A stretch of DNA of 64,000 nt from CAVUMR01 sp963742715 (GTDB taxonomy: Bacteria; Actinomycetota; Actinomycetes; Mycobacteriales; Micromonosporaceae): positions 1,240,001 to 1,304,000 of the forward strand of contig CAVUMR010000003.1 of the NCBI GenBank assembly GCA_963742715.1, given 5' to 3'. Position numbers and translations under genes: made by a program. Positions 9,212 through 17,746 of this stretch are shown here, piece by piece; the stretch's first letter is position 1; the number at the start of each line of letters is the position of its first letter. Below the pieces are notes generated by a model. That model did no database searches. It was not told the DNA's origin and saw only the letters and a program-made list of their open reading frames with translations.

Positions 9212-9295
9212 GGTGCAGGCGGCAGGCCTTGTGCGGACGGCAGGGTCTCGTGCTGGCGGCAGGGTCTCGCGCCGGCGGCAGGGTCTCGCGCTCGC
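9212..9295. repeat. 19-bp direct repeats downstream of eccD
   Basis: About four tandem copies of a 19-bp unit of the form GYGCNGGCGGCAGGGTCTC lie between the convergent ends of eccD and the Pro-rich EccE-like gene. Adjacent copies differ at one to three positions. No open reading frame fits here. It may be a slipped-strand tandem duplication without function. Confidence 0.7.
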
Positions 9296-9342
9296 CGCCT
9301 ACGCGGCCGAGTGCGGGCCGGCGGACGAGCGGGTGAGCCGCG

Positions 9343-11514
9343 TCAGCGGGTGGCCGCGCCGAACGCCTGCTGCTCGATCGCGGTCGGGATGAGCCAGGTG
9401 TAGCACTCCGTACCACCCTCGAGCACCGCGACCATGTCGTCGTGCAGTGCCTGCAGGTACCGCGCCGAGTCACCGTTGAGTGACAGCAGTCGGGTGACGA
9501 GATTCGCCTCGTCCACCCGCAGTCGCTGTGTGATCACCAGCTCCGGCTCGGATACCAGCGCGGATGCCGGCTCGACGAGTTCCGGCAGGATCGTGACCAC
9601 GAGGTGCCACGGGCCACCCGGTACCGGGGTCGCCACCACCGGCTCCGAGTCGTTCACGATGAGTGCCGGCGTGGACGCGGTCGCGTTCACCTGGAGTGGG
9701 CGGTACGGGTCGGACAGCGCCAGCCGGTCGTCCCGACCGGTCGCCCAGCGACCGAGCGGCTGCCAGAACTCCGGCCGTTGGGTACGCACGACCACCCGCG
9801 CGCCGAGAGCGAGCGCCCGGAACGCGAGCAGGCGCGGTACGTACGCGCCACCGACCACGGTCAGCCTGGTCACCTCGGGCCGGAAAAGCCGCAGTACCAC
9901 CGGCCGCTGTTCACCATCGCGTCCGAGTACCAGCCCGGCACCCGCCCGCGGTACCGCGAGCGCACCGATCCCAGCCAGGTCACAGATGTGATCGGGTACG
10001 GCGAGCCGCGGCTGGCGTGGTGCCCGCTGACTGGTCGGCGCGGTGACCGCGGCTGGTGGGTCGGCCTGAGCCGGTACCGATCGCGGGAACGACGCGACCG
10101 ACGCCGGCGGCGCACTCATCGGCGCTGGTGGCGCGCTCATCGGCGCTGGTGGCGCGCTCATCGGCGGGCCGCTCATCGAAACCGGCGGCGCACTCATTTG
10201 CGCCGGCGGCGCGCTCATCGGCGGACCACTCATCGAAACCGGCGGCGCACTCATTTGCGCCGGCGGCGCACTCATCGGCGGACCACTCATCGAAACCGGC
10301 GGCGCGCTCATTTGCGCTGGTGGCGCACTCATCGGCGGGCCGCTCATTTGCGCCGGCGGCGCACTCATCGGAGCGTTGTACGCCGACGGCGCACTCGCCG
10401 GAGCGCCGTACGCCGGCAGACCGTACGACGGAGGCGCACTCGCCGGGCCTGGCGACAACCCCGGCGCGGGCGGCGCACTCGCAGGAGCCCCGTACACCGG
10501 AAGCGCACTGGCCGGCGGCCCGCTCATCGGTGGCCCACTTATCGGCGGCCCGCTCATCGGCGCCGGCGGGGCACTCGCGGGCGCCCCGTACACGGACAAT
10601 CCGTAGGGCGGCGCGCTCGCCGGCGCGCCGTACCCAGCAGGCCCGCTCGCAGGCTCGACGGGCGCAGGCGCGACCGGATGCGCCGGCGGCGCCATGGGCG
10701 GAACCTGCGCGGGACCGGCCGGAGGAACCGGCGCGGCGCCGGCCGGCGGTGCGGGCGACCGCTCCGCCGCGGCTGGCGGAGCAACCGACCCAGGCGGGAC
10801 AGGGGGCGTGAACGACCCCGGTACGGCCGGCGGCTCGACCGGGGTCGGCTGCACCGGTCGCGCTGGCGGGGCAGGCTCCGGCGCCACCGACTCCGGAACC
10901 GCGGGTTCCGGGGTGGTCGGGCGGTACACGTCGGCGCGGATCTGGTCGTAGATCATGCTGCCCGGGCTCACCGGGTCGATGGCCTCCGGCGCCGGGTACT
11001 CACCGCTCGTCGACCCGCTCGTCGACCCGCTCGTAGACGCCGGCTCGTTGTCGGCCGCCGCGAAGTAACGAAACGCCAACGGATCTTCGTCGTCCCGCCG
11101 TCGCGCGTCATCGCCGGCGGCCCGGTACGCGTCGGCCGAGGCGTAGTAGTCGTGACCGCCCAACGCATCGGCCGGCTGGTCGTACCCGTCGTCCTCGACG
11201 CGCCGGCCGTACACCGCACTGCCGTACACCCGTGGTTCCGCGGCAGGAAGCTCCTCCGGCAACGCGGCTGGATCCACCGGGGTGGTACCGGGCGGACGGG
11301 CCGAACCGGAGGCGCCGGTCGAGCCGTACACGGTGCCCGAAGCCCGGTACACCGAGCCGGACGAGCCCCCCGAGTCCAACTGCTCCGGAACCCGCTCGTC
11401 GTAGCGTTCGCCGTCGCCCGGACCCTCGCCGTCGTGGTGGGCCTCGCCGTACCGGTCCCGGCTCCGGTTGGACCGCTCGTCGTCGTACGGGTAGTCGTAC
11501 GCCGAGTAGCTCAC
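9343..11514 (-). CDS. Pro-rich protein with an EccE-type C-terminal domain (723 aa)
   Basis: This gene starts with GTG, whose GTGA overlaps the stop of eccE, preceded by GGAGGGGG, so the two are translationally coupled. Residues 1-180 are acidic, Tyr/Asp/Arg-rich and probably disordered. Residues about 180-480 are Pro/Ala/Ser-rich with MSxPP and YGAPASAPP repeats, including a 19-residue unit repeated three times. The last about 220 residues form a folded domain (GLVLGRDGEQRPVVLRLFRP...FRALALGARV) that matches the C-terminal half of the second EccE at 19422. It thus looks like a detached EccE domain carried on a long flexible arm. No signal peptide or transmembrane segment is seen, so it is probably cytoplasmic and docked on EccE. 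Its exact function is unknown. Confidence 0.88.
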   Translation of the reverse strand: MSYSAYDYPYDDERSNRSRDRYGEAHHDGEGPGDGERYDERVPEQLDSGGSSGSVYRASGTVYGSTGASGSARPPGTTPVDPAALPEELPAAEPRVYGSAVYGRRVEDDGYDQPADALGGHDYYASADAYRAAGDDARRRDDEDPLAFRYFAAADNEPASTSGSTSGSTSGEYPAPEAIDPVSPGSMIYDQIRADVYRPTTPEPAVPESVAPEPAPPARPVQPTPVEPPAVPGSFTPPVPPGSVAPPAAAERSPAPPAGAAPVPPAGPAQVPPMAPPAHPVAPAPVEPASGPAGYGAPASAPPYGLSVYGAPASAPPAPMSGPPISGPPMSGPPASALPVYGAPASAPPAPGLSPGPASAPPSYGLPAYGAPASAPSAYNAPMSAPPAQMSGPPMSAPPAQMSAPPVSMSGPPMSAPPAQMSAPPVSMSGPPMSAPPAQMSAPPVSMSGPPMSAPPAPMSAPPAPMSAPPASVASFPRSVPAQADPPAAVTAPTSQRAPRQPRLAVPDHICDLAGIGALAVPRAGAGLVLGRDGEQRPVVLRLFRPEVTRLTVVGGAYVPRLLAFRALALGARVVVRTQRPEFWQPLGRWATGRDDRLALSDPYRPLQVNATASTPALIVNDSEPVVATPVPGGPWHLVVTILPELVEPASALVSEPELVITQRLRVDEANLVTRLLSLNGDSARYLQALHDDMVAVLEGGTECYTWLIPTAIEQQAFGAATR
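10160..10345 (-). repeat. 57-bp in-frame tandem repeat encoding MSAPP/MSGPP units
   Basis: Three near-identical 57-bp units (the marker CATCGAA falls at 10174, 10231 and 10288) encode a 19-residue Met-Ser-Ala/Gly-Pro-Pro-rich repeat inside the Pro-rich EccE-like protein. Further degenerate MSxPP copies flank them. The period is a multiple of three, so copy number can change without frameshift. Confidence 0.85.
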
Positions 11515-12740
11515 TGCGGTCCCCCTCCGGTCGGCGCGGACGCGTACGTGGCGGGCCCCTGTTGACCGTCCAGCCGGCGCAGTCCGACCTTCGCCGCCCG
11601 CGCGACCTCCCCGAGCGTTTGTACCGCACCCGCCAACGCGGCCGGTTCGGTGACCACCCGCAACAGCGCACGCATCCCGACCCGGCCGGCGTTGAGGTCG
11701 TGGAACGTCACCGAGCTGATCGTGAACGCGGCCGGCACCTGGTGTACGCAGTCCAGCGCGCCGGCGCTCTCCGACCAGTCCCGCACCCAGAAGGTGGCGT
11801 GCGAGAGCCCGGCGTACGACCAGCAGTCCCACGCCTCCGCCGGCTGCCCGAAAGCGGTACCCGCGGAAGCGGCGCCCGCGCCGGTACCGATGGACATGGC
11901 CAGCGCGGTCAGCAGCTCCTCCGCGTCCAGCACCCGGTACGGTACGCCGGCGCTGGCCAGCGCCTTGCCGATCCGGCCGACACTCGCGGCCATCGCCCGG
12001 TACACACCCTCGATACCGCCGCCGCGCTGGGCCGCGGCCGCGGTGGCGTGACCGGCGTCCAGCCGTACCGCGAGCCAGCTCTGCTCGTACCCGCGCACGC
12101 CGCCGGCGAGCTGCCGGTACGACTGCGCGCTCGGGACCCGACCGTCCAGCACGGTGACCGGTGCCGGTACCGCGAGGGTCACGAGTTGTACCGCGGACAG
12201 CGTGAAGCCGCCCTCCTCCAGCACCCGCACGAGGGCCGGTAACGGCAGGGTGGCCGGCGCGCCCGCGCGTACCCCCTCGTCGGTTTCGATTGCCAACGCG
12301 GCGAACCAGCCAGCGCCGTCGCGGGCCACCCCGACGCGGACGCCGCGCTCCTCGACCGGCACCACCGCGAGGTCCGGAGCGAGCGCGCGGACCGCGCCGA
12401 GGGCGGGGTCGGCGGCGGCCACGGCGGCCGCCCGGAGCCGGCGGCGCAGCGCCCGCCGTGCCCGCAGGTAGTCGTAGAGCCAGCGGTGGCGGACCCGGAT
12501 GAACGCGAAGGCCAGCACGAGTACCGCGATCCCGACGCCGATGGCGAGCTGCCACACCGGCCGGCCCAGCCCGAGCAGCACCGCGACCGCGGCGACCTGC
12601 AGGGCCACCACCTGACCGACCGGCATGCCGAGCAGCCGGCCACGCTGGGATCGCGGTACCGGCCGGAACCGGCCCGGGCCTCCCAGCGCGCCGGCGGTGC
12701 CGGTCGCTGCCGCATCCGCGCGCGCCTGCACCATCGCCAT
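11511..12740 (-). CDS. eccE: EccE, type VII secretion membrane protein, N-terminal part only (409 aa)
   Basis: EccE is a peripheral subunit of the ESX membrane complex. I chose ATG at 12740 because GGAGG lies just upstream. Two hydrophobic helices at about residues 40-80 (VGQVVALQVAAVAVLLG, LAIGVGIAVLVLAFAFI) are followed by a soluble domain. The layout matches the first about 400 residues of the second EccE at 19422, which continues into a further C-terminal domain. Here that domain is in the next gene, overlapping by GTGA. It diverges from eccB. A TACGATAG motif 79-84 bp upstream (12817-12824, minus strand) could be its -10 element. A similar motif precedes the second eccE. Confidence 0.9.
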   Translation of the reverse strand: MAMVQARADAAATGTAGALGGPGRFRPVPRSQRGRLLGMPVGQVVALQVAAVAVLLGLGRPVWQLAIGVGIAVLVLAFAFIRVRHRWLYDYLRARRALRRRLRAAAVAAADPALGAVRALAPDLAVVPVEERGVRVGVARDGAGWFAALAIETDEGVRAGAPATLPLPALVRVLEEGGFTLSAVQLVTLAVPAPVTVLDGRVPSAQSYRQLAGGVRGYEQSWLAVRLDAGHATAAAAQRGGGIEGVYRAMAASVGRIGKALASAGVPYRVLDAEELLTALAMSIGTGAGAASAGTAFGQPAEAWDCWSYAGLSHATFWVRDWSESAGALDCVHQVPAAFTISSVTFHDLNAGRVGMRALLRVVTEPAALAGAVQTLGEVARAAKVGLRRLDGQQGPATYASAPTGGGPQ

Positions 12741-12922
12741 GACGTCGGATCCTCCCCCTCGTGCGGTACGCCGCACAGACCGGCCTTGGCCGGTCGGCCC
12801 GCTGCTGACGCGCGCTCTATCGTAGGAACGCCGACGAATCGCCCACTGCCCCACCTCGCCCTCGCGCGAGGACCGCGTCGCCGCGGCGGGGAACCCCCGG
12901 GCGGCGAACCGAGGAGGACTGC

Positions 12923-14335
12923 GTGCGCTCGCGCCGCGATCAACTGGAGGCGCACCGCTTCGTCTCCCGACGCATGGTGTACGCGTTGCTGTCCGGCGAG
13001 CCGGAGACCAAGGACCTGCCGATGCGCCGGCTCGGGTTCGCCACGTTTGGTGGAGTGATGGTCGCGGTACTCGCCGTAGCCGTGGTCGGCGTGTTCGGCT
13101 TCATCAAACCGGGCGGTGCCAGCAATGTCCGCGACGAGAAGGCGCTCATCGTCGAGAAGGAAACCGGCACCCGCTACGTGTACAGCAACAACTGGCTGTA
13201 CCCGGTGGCCAACTACTCGTCCGCGCTGCTCATCCTCGGCGGCGCCCCGACCGAGCGGCGGGTGTCGCGCAAGTCGCTGACCGGCATCCCGCGCGGTCAC
13301 CTGATCGGCATCCCGGGCGCCCCGGACGCGCTGCCGGACCCGGGCCTGATGGTCGGGCTGCCGTGGACCGCCTGCAGCACCGAAGACCCCAAGTCGGCCA
13401 CGCACAACGCGCTGGTCGCCGTCGTGGTCGGTCGGCGGTTCGCGGGTACCGACGCCAGCGGCTGGGGCCTGCTGGCCCGCTCCGGCAGCACGCTGTACCT
13501 GCTGTGGCACGGCAGCCGGCTGCGGTTGACCAATAGCGACGCCCTGTCCCGGCTCGGCTGGGCGAACCAGGACCCGATCGCGGTCGGTTCGGCCTTCCTC
13601 AACGCGGTACCCGCCGGTCCCGACCTGGCACCGCCCGAGATCGCCGGTACCGGCGGTGCCGCGGCGGACGGCCGGAAGGTCGGCGAGGTGCTGGTGGTCG
13701 GCGACGACCAGTACTTCGTGGCCCTGTCCGGCGGCCGGTTCGGCGCGATCAACGAGGTACAGGCGCAGCTGCTGCTCGCCGCGCCCGGATATCCCGGAGC
13801 GGAGCGCGCGGGTACCAAGGTCGACGTCGCGCCGCTGAACGTGGAACGGGTCGGGTCGCCGCCCGGGTTCCCGAGCAAGGCGCCGCTGTTGATGTCCGTC
13901 GACACGACCACCAAACCGGCGATCTGCGAGGTGTACGGCGACCGGGGCAGCACCACGCTGACCGTCGTCACGAAGCGACCGGACGTGCTGGTCGAACGGG
14001 ATCCGCTGCTCTCGACAGCGGTCGCTGTCGACGGTGTACTCCGCGCCGACCGGGTGGTGGTGCCGCCCAGCGGCGGTGCGTTGGTACGCGCGCAACCGGC
14101 CCCCGACGTCACCACCGGCACTCTCTACCTCGTCACCGACCAGGGCGTGAAGTACCCGCTGGCCAGCGAGAACGAGGTCGAGGCGCTCGGGTACAAGGGA
14201 GTCCACCCGGTCTCCATCCCCACCTCGGTACTCGAGTTGATGCCGTCCGGTCCCCCACTGGATGCCGAACGCGCGAAGCACCCGGCTGACATGGAGGGCG
14301 GTAGCGGCACTCCGTCGTCCGCTCCGTCGAACTAG
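12923..14335 (+). CDS. eccB: EccB, type VII secretion protein (470 aa), copy 1
   Basis: EccB is a single-pass membrane protein of the ESX core with a large periplasmic-side domain. The start is GTG with GAGGAGG upstream (VRSRRDQLEAHRFVSRRMVYAL..., a typical EccB opening). One transmembrane helix lies at about 40-65, followed by the IVEKETGTRYVY / WLYPVANYSSALLI region and the repeat-domain fold to the end. The length is normal for the family. It is divergent from eccE and is followed at 220 bp by an EspC-like gene. It is one of two eccB genes in the window, clearly diverged from the other at 17747. Confidence 0.96.
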   Translation: MRSRRDQLEAHRFVSRRMVYALLSGEPETKDLPMRRLGFATFGGVMVAVLAVAVVGVFGFIKPGGASNVRDEKALIVEKETGTRYVYSNNWLYPVANYSSALLILGGAPTERRVSRKSLTGIPRGHLIGIPGAPDALPDPGLMVGLPWTACSTEDPKSATHNALVAVVVGRRFAGTDASGWGLLARSGSTLYLLWHGSRLRLTNSDALSRLGWANQDPIAVGSAFLNAVPAGPDLAPPEIAGTGGAAADGRKVGEVLVVGDDQYFVALSGGRFGAINEVQAQLLLAAPGYPGAERAGTKVDVAPLNVERVGSPPGFPSKAPLLMSVDTTTKPAICEVYGDRGSTTLTVVTKRPDVLVERDPLLSTAVAVDGVLRADRVVVPPSGGALVRAQPAPDVTTGTLYLVTDQGVKYPLASENEVEALGYKGVHPVSIPTSVLELMPSGPPLDAERAKHPADMEGGSGTPSSAPSN

Positions 14336-14555
14336 CGCTTCCGTCGAACTAGCGCTCCGCCCAACTAATGCTCCGACAGCTACTTAGCGCGGTCGTCTGA
14401 TCGCCTTGTGTAGCAACACATCCGCGTAACGATTGGCACGAACAGACGAGCTGACCCAGATGCGCGGGGTTGCACCGGACCGATAGCGTATGCGCCGACG
14501 TATCTTCGAGATCGACTTTCTCGGAGTCGGGATGACGCGGCACGGGGGTTGAGGC

Positions 14556-14909
14556 ATGGCTGGTGACAAAGTCGAGGTAGATGTCCATTCACTGGAGGAC
14601 TTCCGCAAGACACTCGACACCCGACTGTCCCAGGTGGACACCATGCTCAACCGGGTGCGGAACAACATCGGCGCCCGGCCGCCGATGGGCACGTTCACCG
14701 ACGGCGTCCGGATGGCCGACGTACACCAGTCCCGCCGTTCGGACTTCCTGAGCCGGCTCGGCCAGATGCGCGAAGCCGTCGTTGCCGCGCAGAAGGCCAC
14801 CGACACGATCATCTCGACGTACCACACCACCGAGGCTCGGAACCGGGCGAGCTCCGACGACATCGGAAGCCGACTGACCGGGGTCAACAACGCACTTGGG
14901 GGGCACTGA
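14556..14909 (+). CDS. EspC-like type VII secretion target (117 aa)
   Basis: This small helical protein, MAGDKVEVDVHSLEDFRKTL..., is the paralogue of the 134-residue protein at 2040. Y-H-T-T-E after helix 2 fits the YxxxD/E export motif. It lacks a W-x-G. It precedes the 399-residue Gly-rich substrate by 4 nt, as in the other module, which supports a co-secreted pair. The 220-bp spacer to eccB upstream is less GC-rich than its surroundings, contains TGTGT-N4-ACACA, and probably holds a separate promoter. Confidence 0.85.
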   Translation: MAGDKVEVDVHSLEDFRKTLDTRLSQVDTMLNRVRNNIGARPPMGTFTDGVRMADVHQSRRSDFLSRLGQMREAVVAAQKATDTIISTYHTTEARNRASSDDIGSRLTGVNNALGGH

Positions 14910-14913
14910 CCCA

Positions 14914-16113
14914 ATGGGAGCCGACAACCAGTTCACGCCGGCCGACTACGGCGACACGAGCCACGGCACGCTGTTCGAGCAGGTGATGAGCGGCAGGCCG
15001 GACGAGGTCCGGCACAACTTCGCCGACGAGTGGGCCATCGTGCAGAGCGACGCGCACACGCTCGCCAGCGACATCGGCCGGGACCTGAACGGCGTGTCCG
15101 ACATCTGGACCTCGGACGCCGGCCGGACGTACACCGAGCGGATCGGCACCATCCAGGACTTCTCCGAGCGGCTCGGCAGCGACATGGAGCTGCTGCGGGA
15201 CACCCTCAGGTCCGCGGCTGACAACCTGGAGCAGGCGCAGAAGGACATCCCGGACCCGGGCGACACCGACGACCACGACAAGACGGTCAAGGGTGCCGCG
15301 ACCGGCGCCGCGGTCGGCGGCGCGGTCGCCGGTGCGCCGGGCGCCGTCGTCGGCGGCATTGTCGGCGGCATCGGGGGCATGTTCGGTGACGACTCGGAGA
15401 AGAAGGAAGCCGAGGCCAAGGCCCGACAGATCGTCTCCCAGCTCGCCGGCGAATACAGCACGCAGTCCTACTCGGGCATGAACCCGCCGGTCTCCCCGCC
15501 GGCCAACCTCCCGCAGGGCGTCAACACCAACGGCACCACGCCGACCGGCGTCACCGCTGGCCCCGGCGCCAACAGCGCCAGCAGCCCGCAGTCGGGGGTG
15601 CCGGTGCCGCAGCAAACCCAGGTGGGCCCCGGGGACCAGGTTTCGTCGTTCAACTCGCCCAACCCCGAACTGCCCAACTGCACCGGCTACGTCCCCGGCG
15701 GCCCGGGCACCGGCACCGTCGACACCGGCTACGGCCTCACGGACACCTCGGGCACCGGTCTGGCCAGCGGTGGCCCCGGCGTACAGGTGGCGAACGCTCA
15801 GTACGGCGGCCTCAACACCGGTGGCGGCATCGGCGCTGGCGCGGCCGGCGGTACCGGCCTGTCCGGCGGCAGCGGTGGCCTGACCGGTCCTGGCGGCACC
15901 GGCGGGATCGGTGGCGCCCAGGGCGGTGGTGTCCACGGCGCCGGTGGGACCAGGTCCGCCAAGGCGACCGGTCGCGGCGCCGGGGTCGGCGCGCGCAACG
16001 CGGGCCAGGGCGACGGGGAGCGCGAGGAGTACGAGACCTGGCTCACCGAGGACGAGATGGTCTGGGGCGGCGACGAGAAGGTGCCGCCAGCGGTACTGGG
16101 CGCGGAAGTCTAA
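14914..16113 (+). CDS. Gly-rich WXG-like type VII secretion substrate with TWLTED tail (399 aa)
   Basis: This is a paralogue of the protein at 827. The ATG at 14914 was chosen; the frame also opens at 14896 inside the previous gene. Residues about 1-115 are helical with a WXG-like turn (SDIWTSDAGRTYTER). Residues about 125-165 form a glycine-zipper hydrophobic segment (GAAVGGAVAGAPGAVVGGIVGG) absent from the 827 paralogue. A Gly/Ser/Pro-rich region follows, and the tail is YETWLTEDEMVWGGDEKVPPAVLG. The glycine zipper could insert into membranes, but that is inference. It is followed at 34 bp by a mycosin gene, as in the other module. Confidence 0.85.
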   Translation: MGADNQFTPADYGDTSHGTLFEQVMSGRPDEVRHNFADEWAIVQSDAHTLASDIGRDLNGVSDIWTSDAGRTYTERIGTIQDFSERLGSDMELLRDTLRSAADNLEQAQKDIPDPGDTDDHDKTVKGAATGAAVGGAVAGAPGAVVGGIVGGIGGMFGDDSEKKEAEAKARQIVSQLAGEYSTQSYSGMNPPVSPPANLPQGVNTNGTTPTGVTAGPGANSASSPQSGVPVPQQTQVGPGDQVSSFNSPNPELPNCTGYVPGGPGTGTVDTGYGLTDTSGTGLASGGPGVQVANAQYGGLNTGGGIGAGAAGGTGLSGGSGGLTGPGGTGGIGGAQGGGVHGAGGTRSAKATGRGAGVGARNAGQGDGEREEYETWLTEDEMVWGGDEKVPPAVLGAEV

Positions 16114-16147
16114 GCCCCCACTGACCACAGCTTTTCCCGGAATTCAG

Positions 16148-17563
16148 ATGCGTGCCGCGGCCACCTTAGTGGTCGCGGCCGCATTCGTTCCGGGCTTCCT
16201 TCGGGGCGTCGTCTTGAGCTTCGTTTTGGACCGGGTCACCGCCCTGCGCAAAGTCGTCGTTCTCAGCGGTGTCGCCGCTCTGAACGGTGTCACCGCCCTG
16301 CGCAGGGCCGTCGTTCTGGGCGGCGTGGTCGCTCTGGGCGGCGTCGTTGTCCTGGGCGGGCTCGCGGGCGTGGCATTGGCCCCGAGCCCGGCGCTGGCCG
16401 CCCCTGCGTGCGCCGGCCCGGGGCAGCCGGCCGTCCAGCTGCCCTGGTCGCAACGGCAACTCGGACCGGACCGGGCCTGGCCGCTGTCCACCGGCGCCGG
16501 CGTGACGGTCGCGGTACTCGACTCCGGCGTCGACGCGGGACACCCGCAGCTGCGCGGTCACGTACAGCCCGGCGCCGACTTCCTGACCGGGCACGGACAC
16601 GGCCGCGCCGACACCGACTGTGTCGGGCACGGCACCGCGGTAGCGAGCATCATCGCTGGTCAGACCGCCAGCGGTACCAGCTTCCACGGCATCGCGCCGG
16701 GCGCGCGGATCCTGCCGGTCCGGGTCAGCGAGCTGACCGACGGCTCCGGGCGTACCGCCACCATCGCGGACTTCGCCGCCGCGATCCGGTGGGCCGCCGA
16801 CCACGGGGCCGGCGTCATCAACCTGTCGGTGGCGGTGTACACCGACGACCCGCGGCTGCGCGCGGCGGTCCGGTACGCCCAGAGCCGGGACGTTCTGTTG
16901 GTGGCCGCGGCCGGCAACGAGCACGACCAGCACGATCCGGTGCCCTATCCGGCCGGGTACGACGGGGTGCTCGGCGTGGGCGCGGTGGACGCCGAGGGCG
17001 CCCGGTACACCGACTCGCAGGTCGGTACCTACGTGGATCTGGTCGCGCCGGGAGTGGACGTGACCGCCGCGGCGCCCGGGTCCGGGCACCTGTCGTACTC
17101 CGGTACCAGCTTCGCCACCCCGTTCGTGAGCGCCGCCGCGGCTCTGGTGCGGGCGTACCGGCCGGACCTGCCCGCGAACGAGGTCGCGCGCCGGCTCGTC
17201 GCGACCGCGGATCCCACCCGTGGTGCGCCGGACAGCCGGGAGTACGGCGCCGGGCTGGTCGATCCGTACCGCGCGGTCACCGAGCCGCTGGTCGCCCCGT
17301 CAGCCGGTCGTGGCACGGCCGCGGTCGACCCCGCGCCGTCCCGGGGCGGGCAGGCGGGCGTGGTGGAACCGCTCGCCATCGGGCTCGCGGTAACCGGCGC
17401 GGCGCTCGCCGCCTCGTTGCTCATCGGTGCCGCGGTGCTGCCGCGTGGCCGGCGCCGCCATTGGCGTCCCGGCCGCCCCGCACCGGCCCGTCACGAGCAG
17501 GACGAACTACCCGCTCCGGTACCGGCGACCATCGGCGCGGGACGGGAGCCGGCGCACCGCTGA
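16148..17563 (+). CDS. mycP: Mycosin, subtilisin-like S8 protease (471 aa)
   Basis: This is a complete mycosin with the full triad: Asp in AVLDSGVD, His in GHGTAVASIIAG and Ser in GTSFATPFVSA. The oxyanion Asn is in AAAGNEHDQ. A C-terminal transmembrane helix (about 405-430) and a basic tail anchor it with the protease outside. I chose ATG at 16148; the frame runs further upstream through the previous gene. The N-terminal hydrophobic region before the APSPALA cleavage-like site is unusually long (about 80 residues). It consists of two 54-bp repeats plus half-units encoding VTALRxVVVLxGVxAL-type sequence. The ribosome site is weak (only a purine-poor leader), so coupling to the substrate gene is likely. 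Confidence 0.92.
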   Translation: MRAAATLVVAAAFVPGFLRGVVLSFVLDRVTALRKVVVLSGVAALNGVTALRRAVVLGGVVALGGVVVLGGLAGVALAPSPALAAPACAGPGQPAVQLPWSQRQLGPDRAWPLSTGAGVTVAVLDSGVDAGHPQLRGHVQPGADFLTGHGHGRADTDCVGHGTAVASIIAGQTASGTSFHGIAPGARILPVRVSELTDGSGRTATIADFAAAIRWAADHGAGVINLSVAVYTDDPRLRAAVRYAQSRDVLLVAAAGNEHDQHDPVPYPAGYDGVLGVGAVDAEGARYTDSQVGTYVDLVAPGVDVTAAAPGSGHLSYSGTSFATPFVSAAAALVRAYRPDLPANEVARRLVATADPTRGAPDSREYGAGLVDPYRAVTEPLVAPSAGRGTAAVDPAPSRGGQAGVVEPLAIGLAVTGAALAASLLIGAAVLPRGRRRHWRPGRPAPARHEQDELPAPVPATIGAGREPAHR

Positions 17564-17580
17564 CCGCGACGGGCGCACAG

Positions 17581-17725
17581 CGCACGCGCGACGGTGTCGC
17601 GGCGGCCTGGCCGGACGTGGCCTGGCGGGACGGCCTGGCGCGGCGGGCTGGCGTGACGCGCACGGCCGACGGTGGCGCGGCAGCCTGGCGGGACGGCGCG
17701 CGGCCGGCGGCGGCGCGACGCGCAA
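17581..17725. repeat. Imperfect 78-bp tandem duplication between convergent mycP and eccB
   Basis: The stretch beginning CGCACGCGCGACGG at 17581 recurs imperfectly at 17659 within the 183-bp spacer between the ends of mycP and the second eccB. Both copies contain several CCTGGCGGGACGG-like short repeats. No gene is evident in this spacer. Confidence 0.5.
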
Positions 17726-17746
17726 CCGGGGCGGACGGTGCCTGAA

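Noticed and set aside
9604..11565. Plus-strand open frame rich in Arg/His repeats
   Set aside because: It mirrors the Pro-rich EccE-like gene on the other strand. The repeats are explained by that gene's MSxPP units.
14406..14419. TGTGT-N4-ACACA as an operator
   Set aside because: The inverted repeat is only 5+5 bp and there is no second copy. It is too weak to call.
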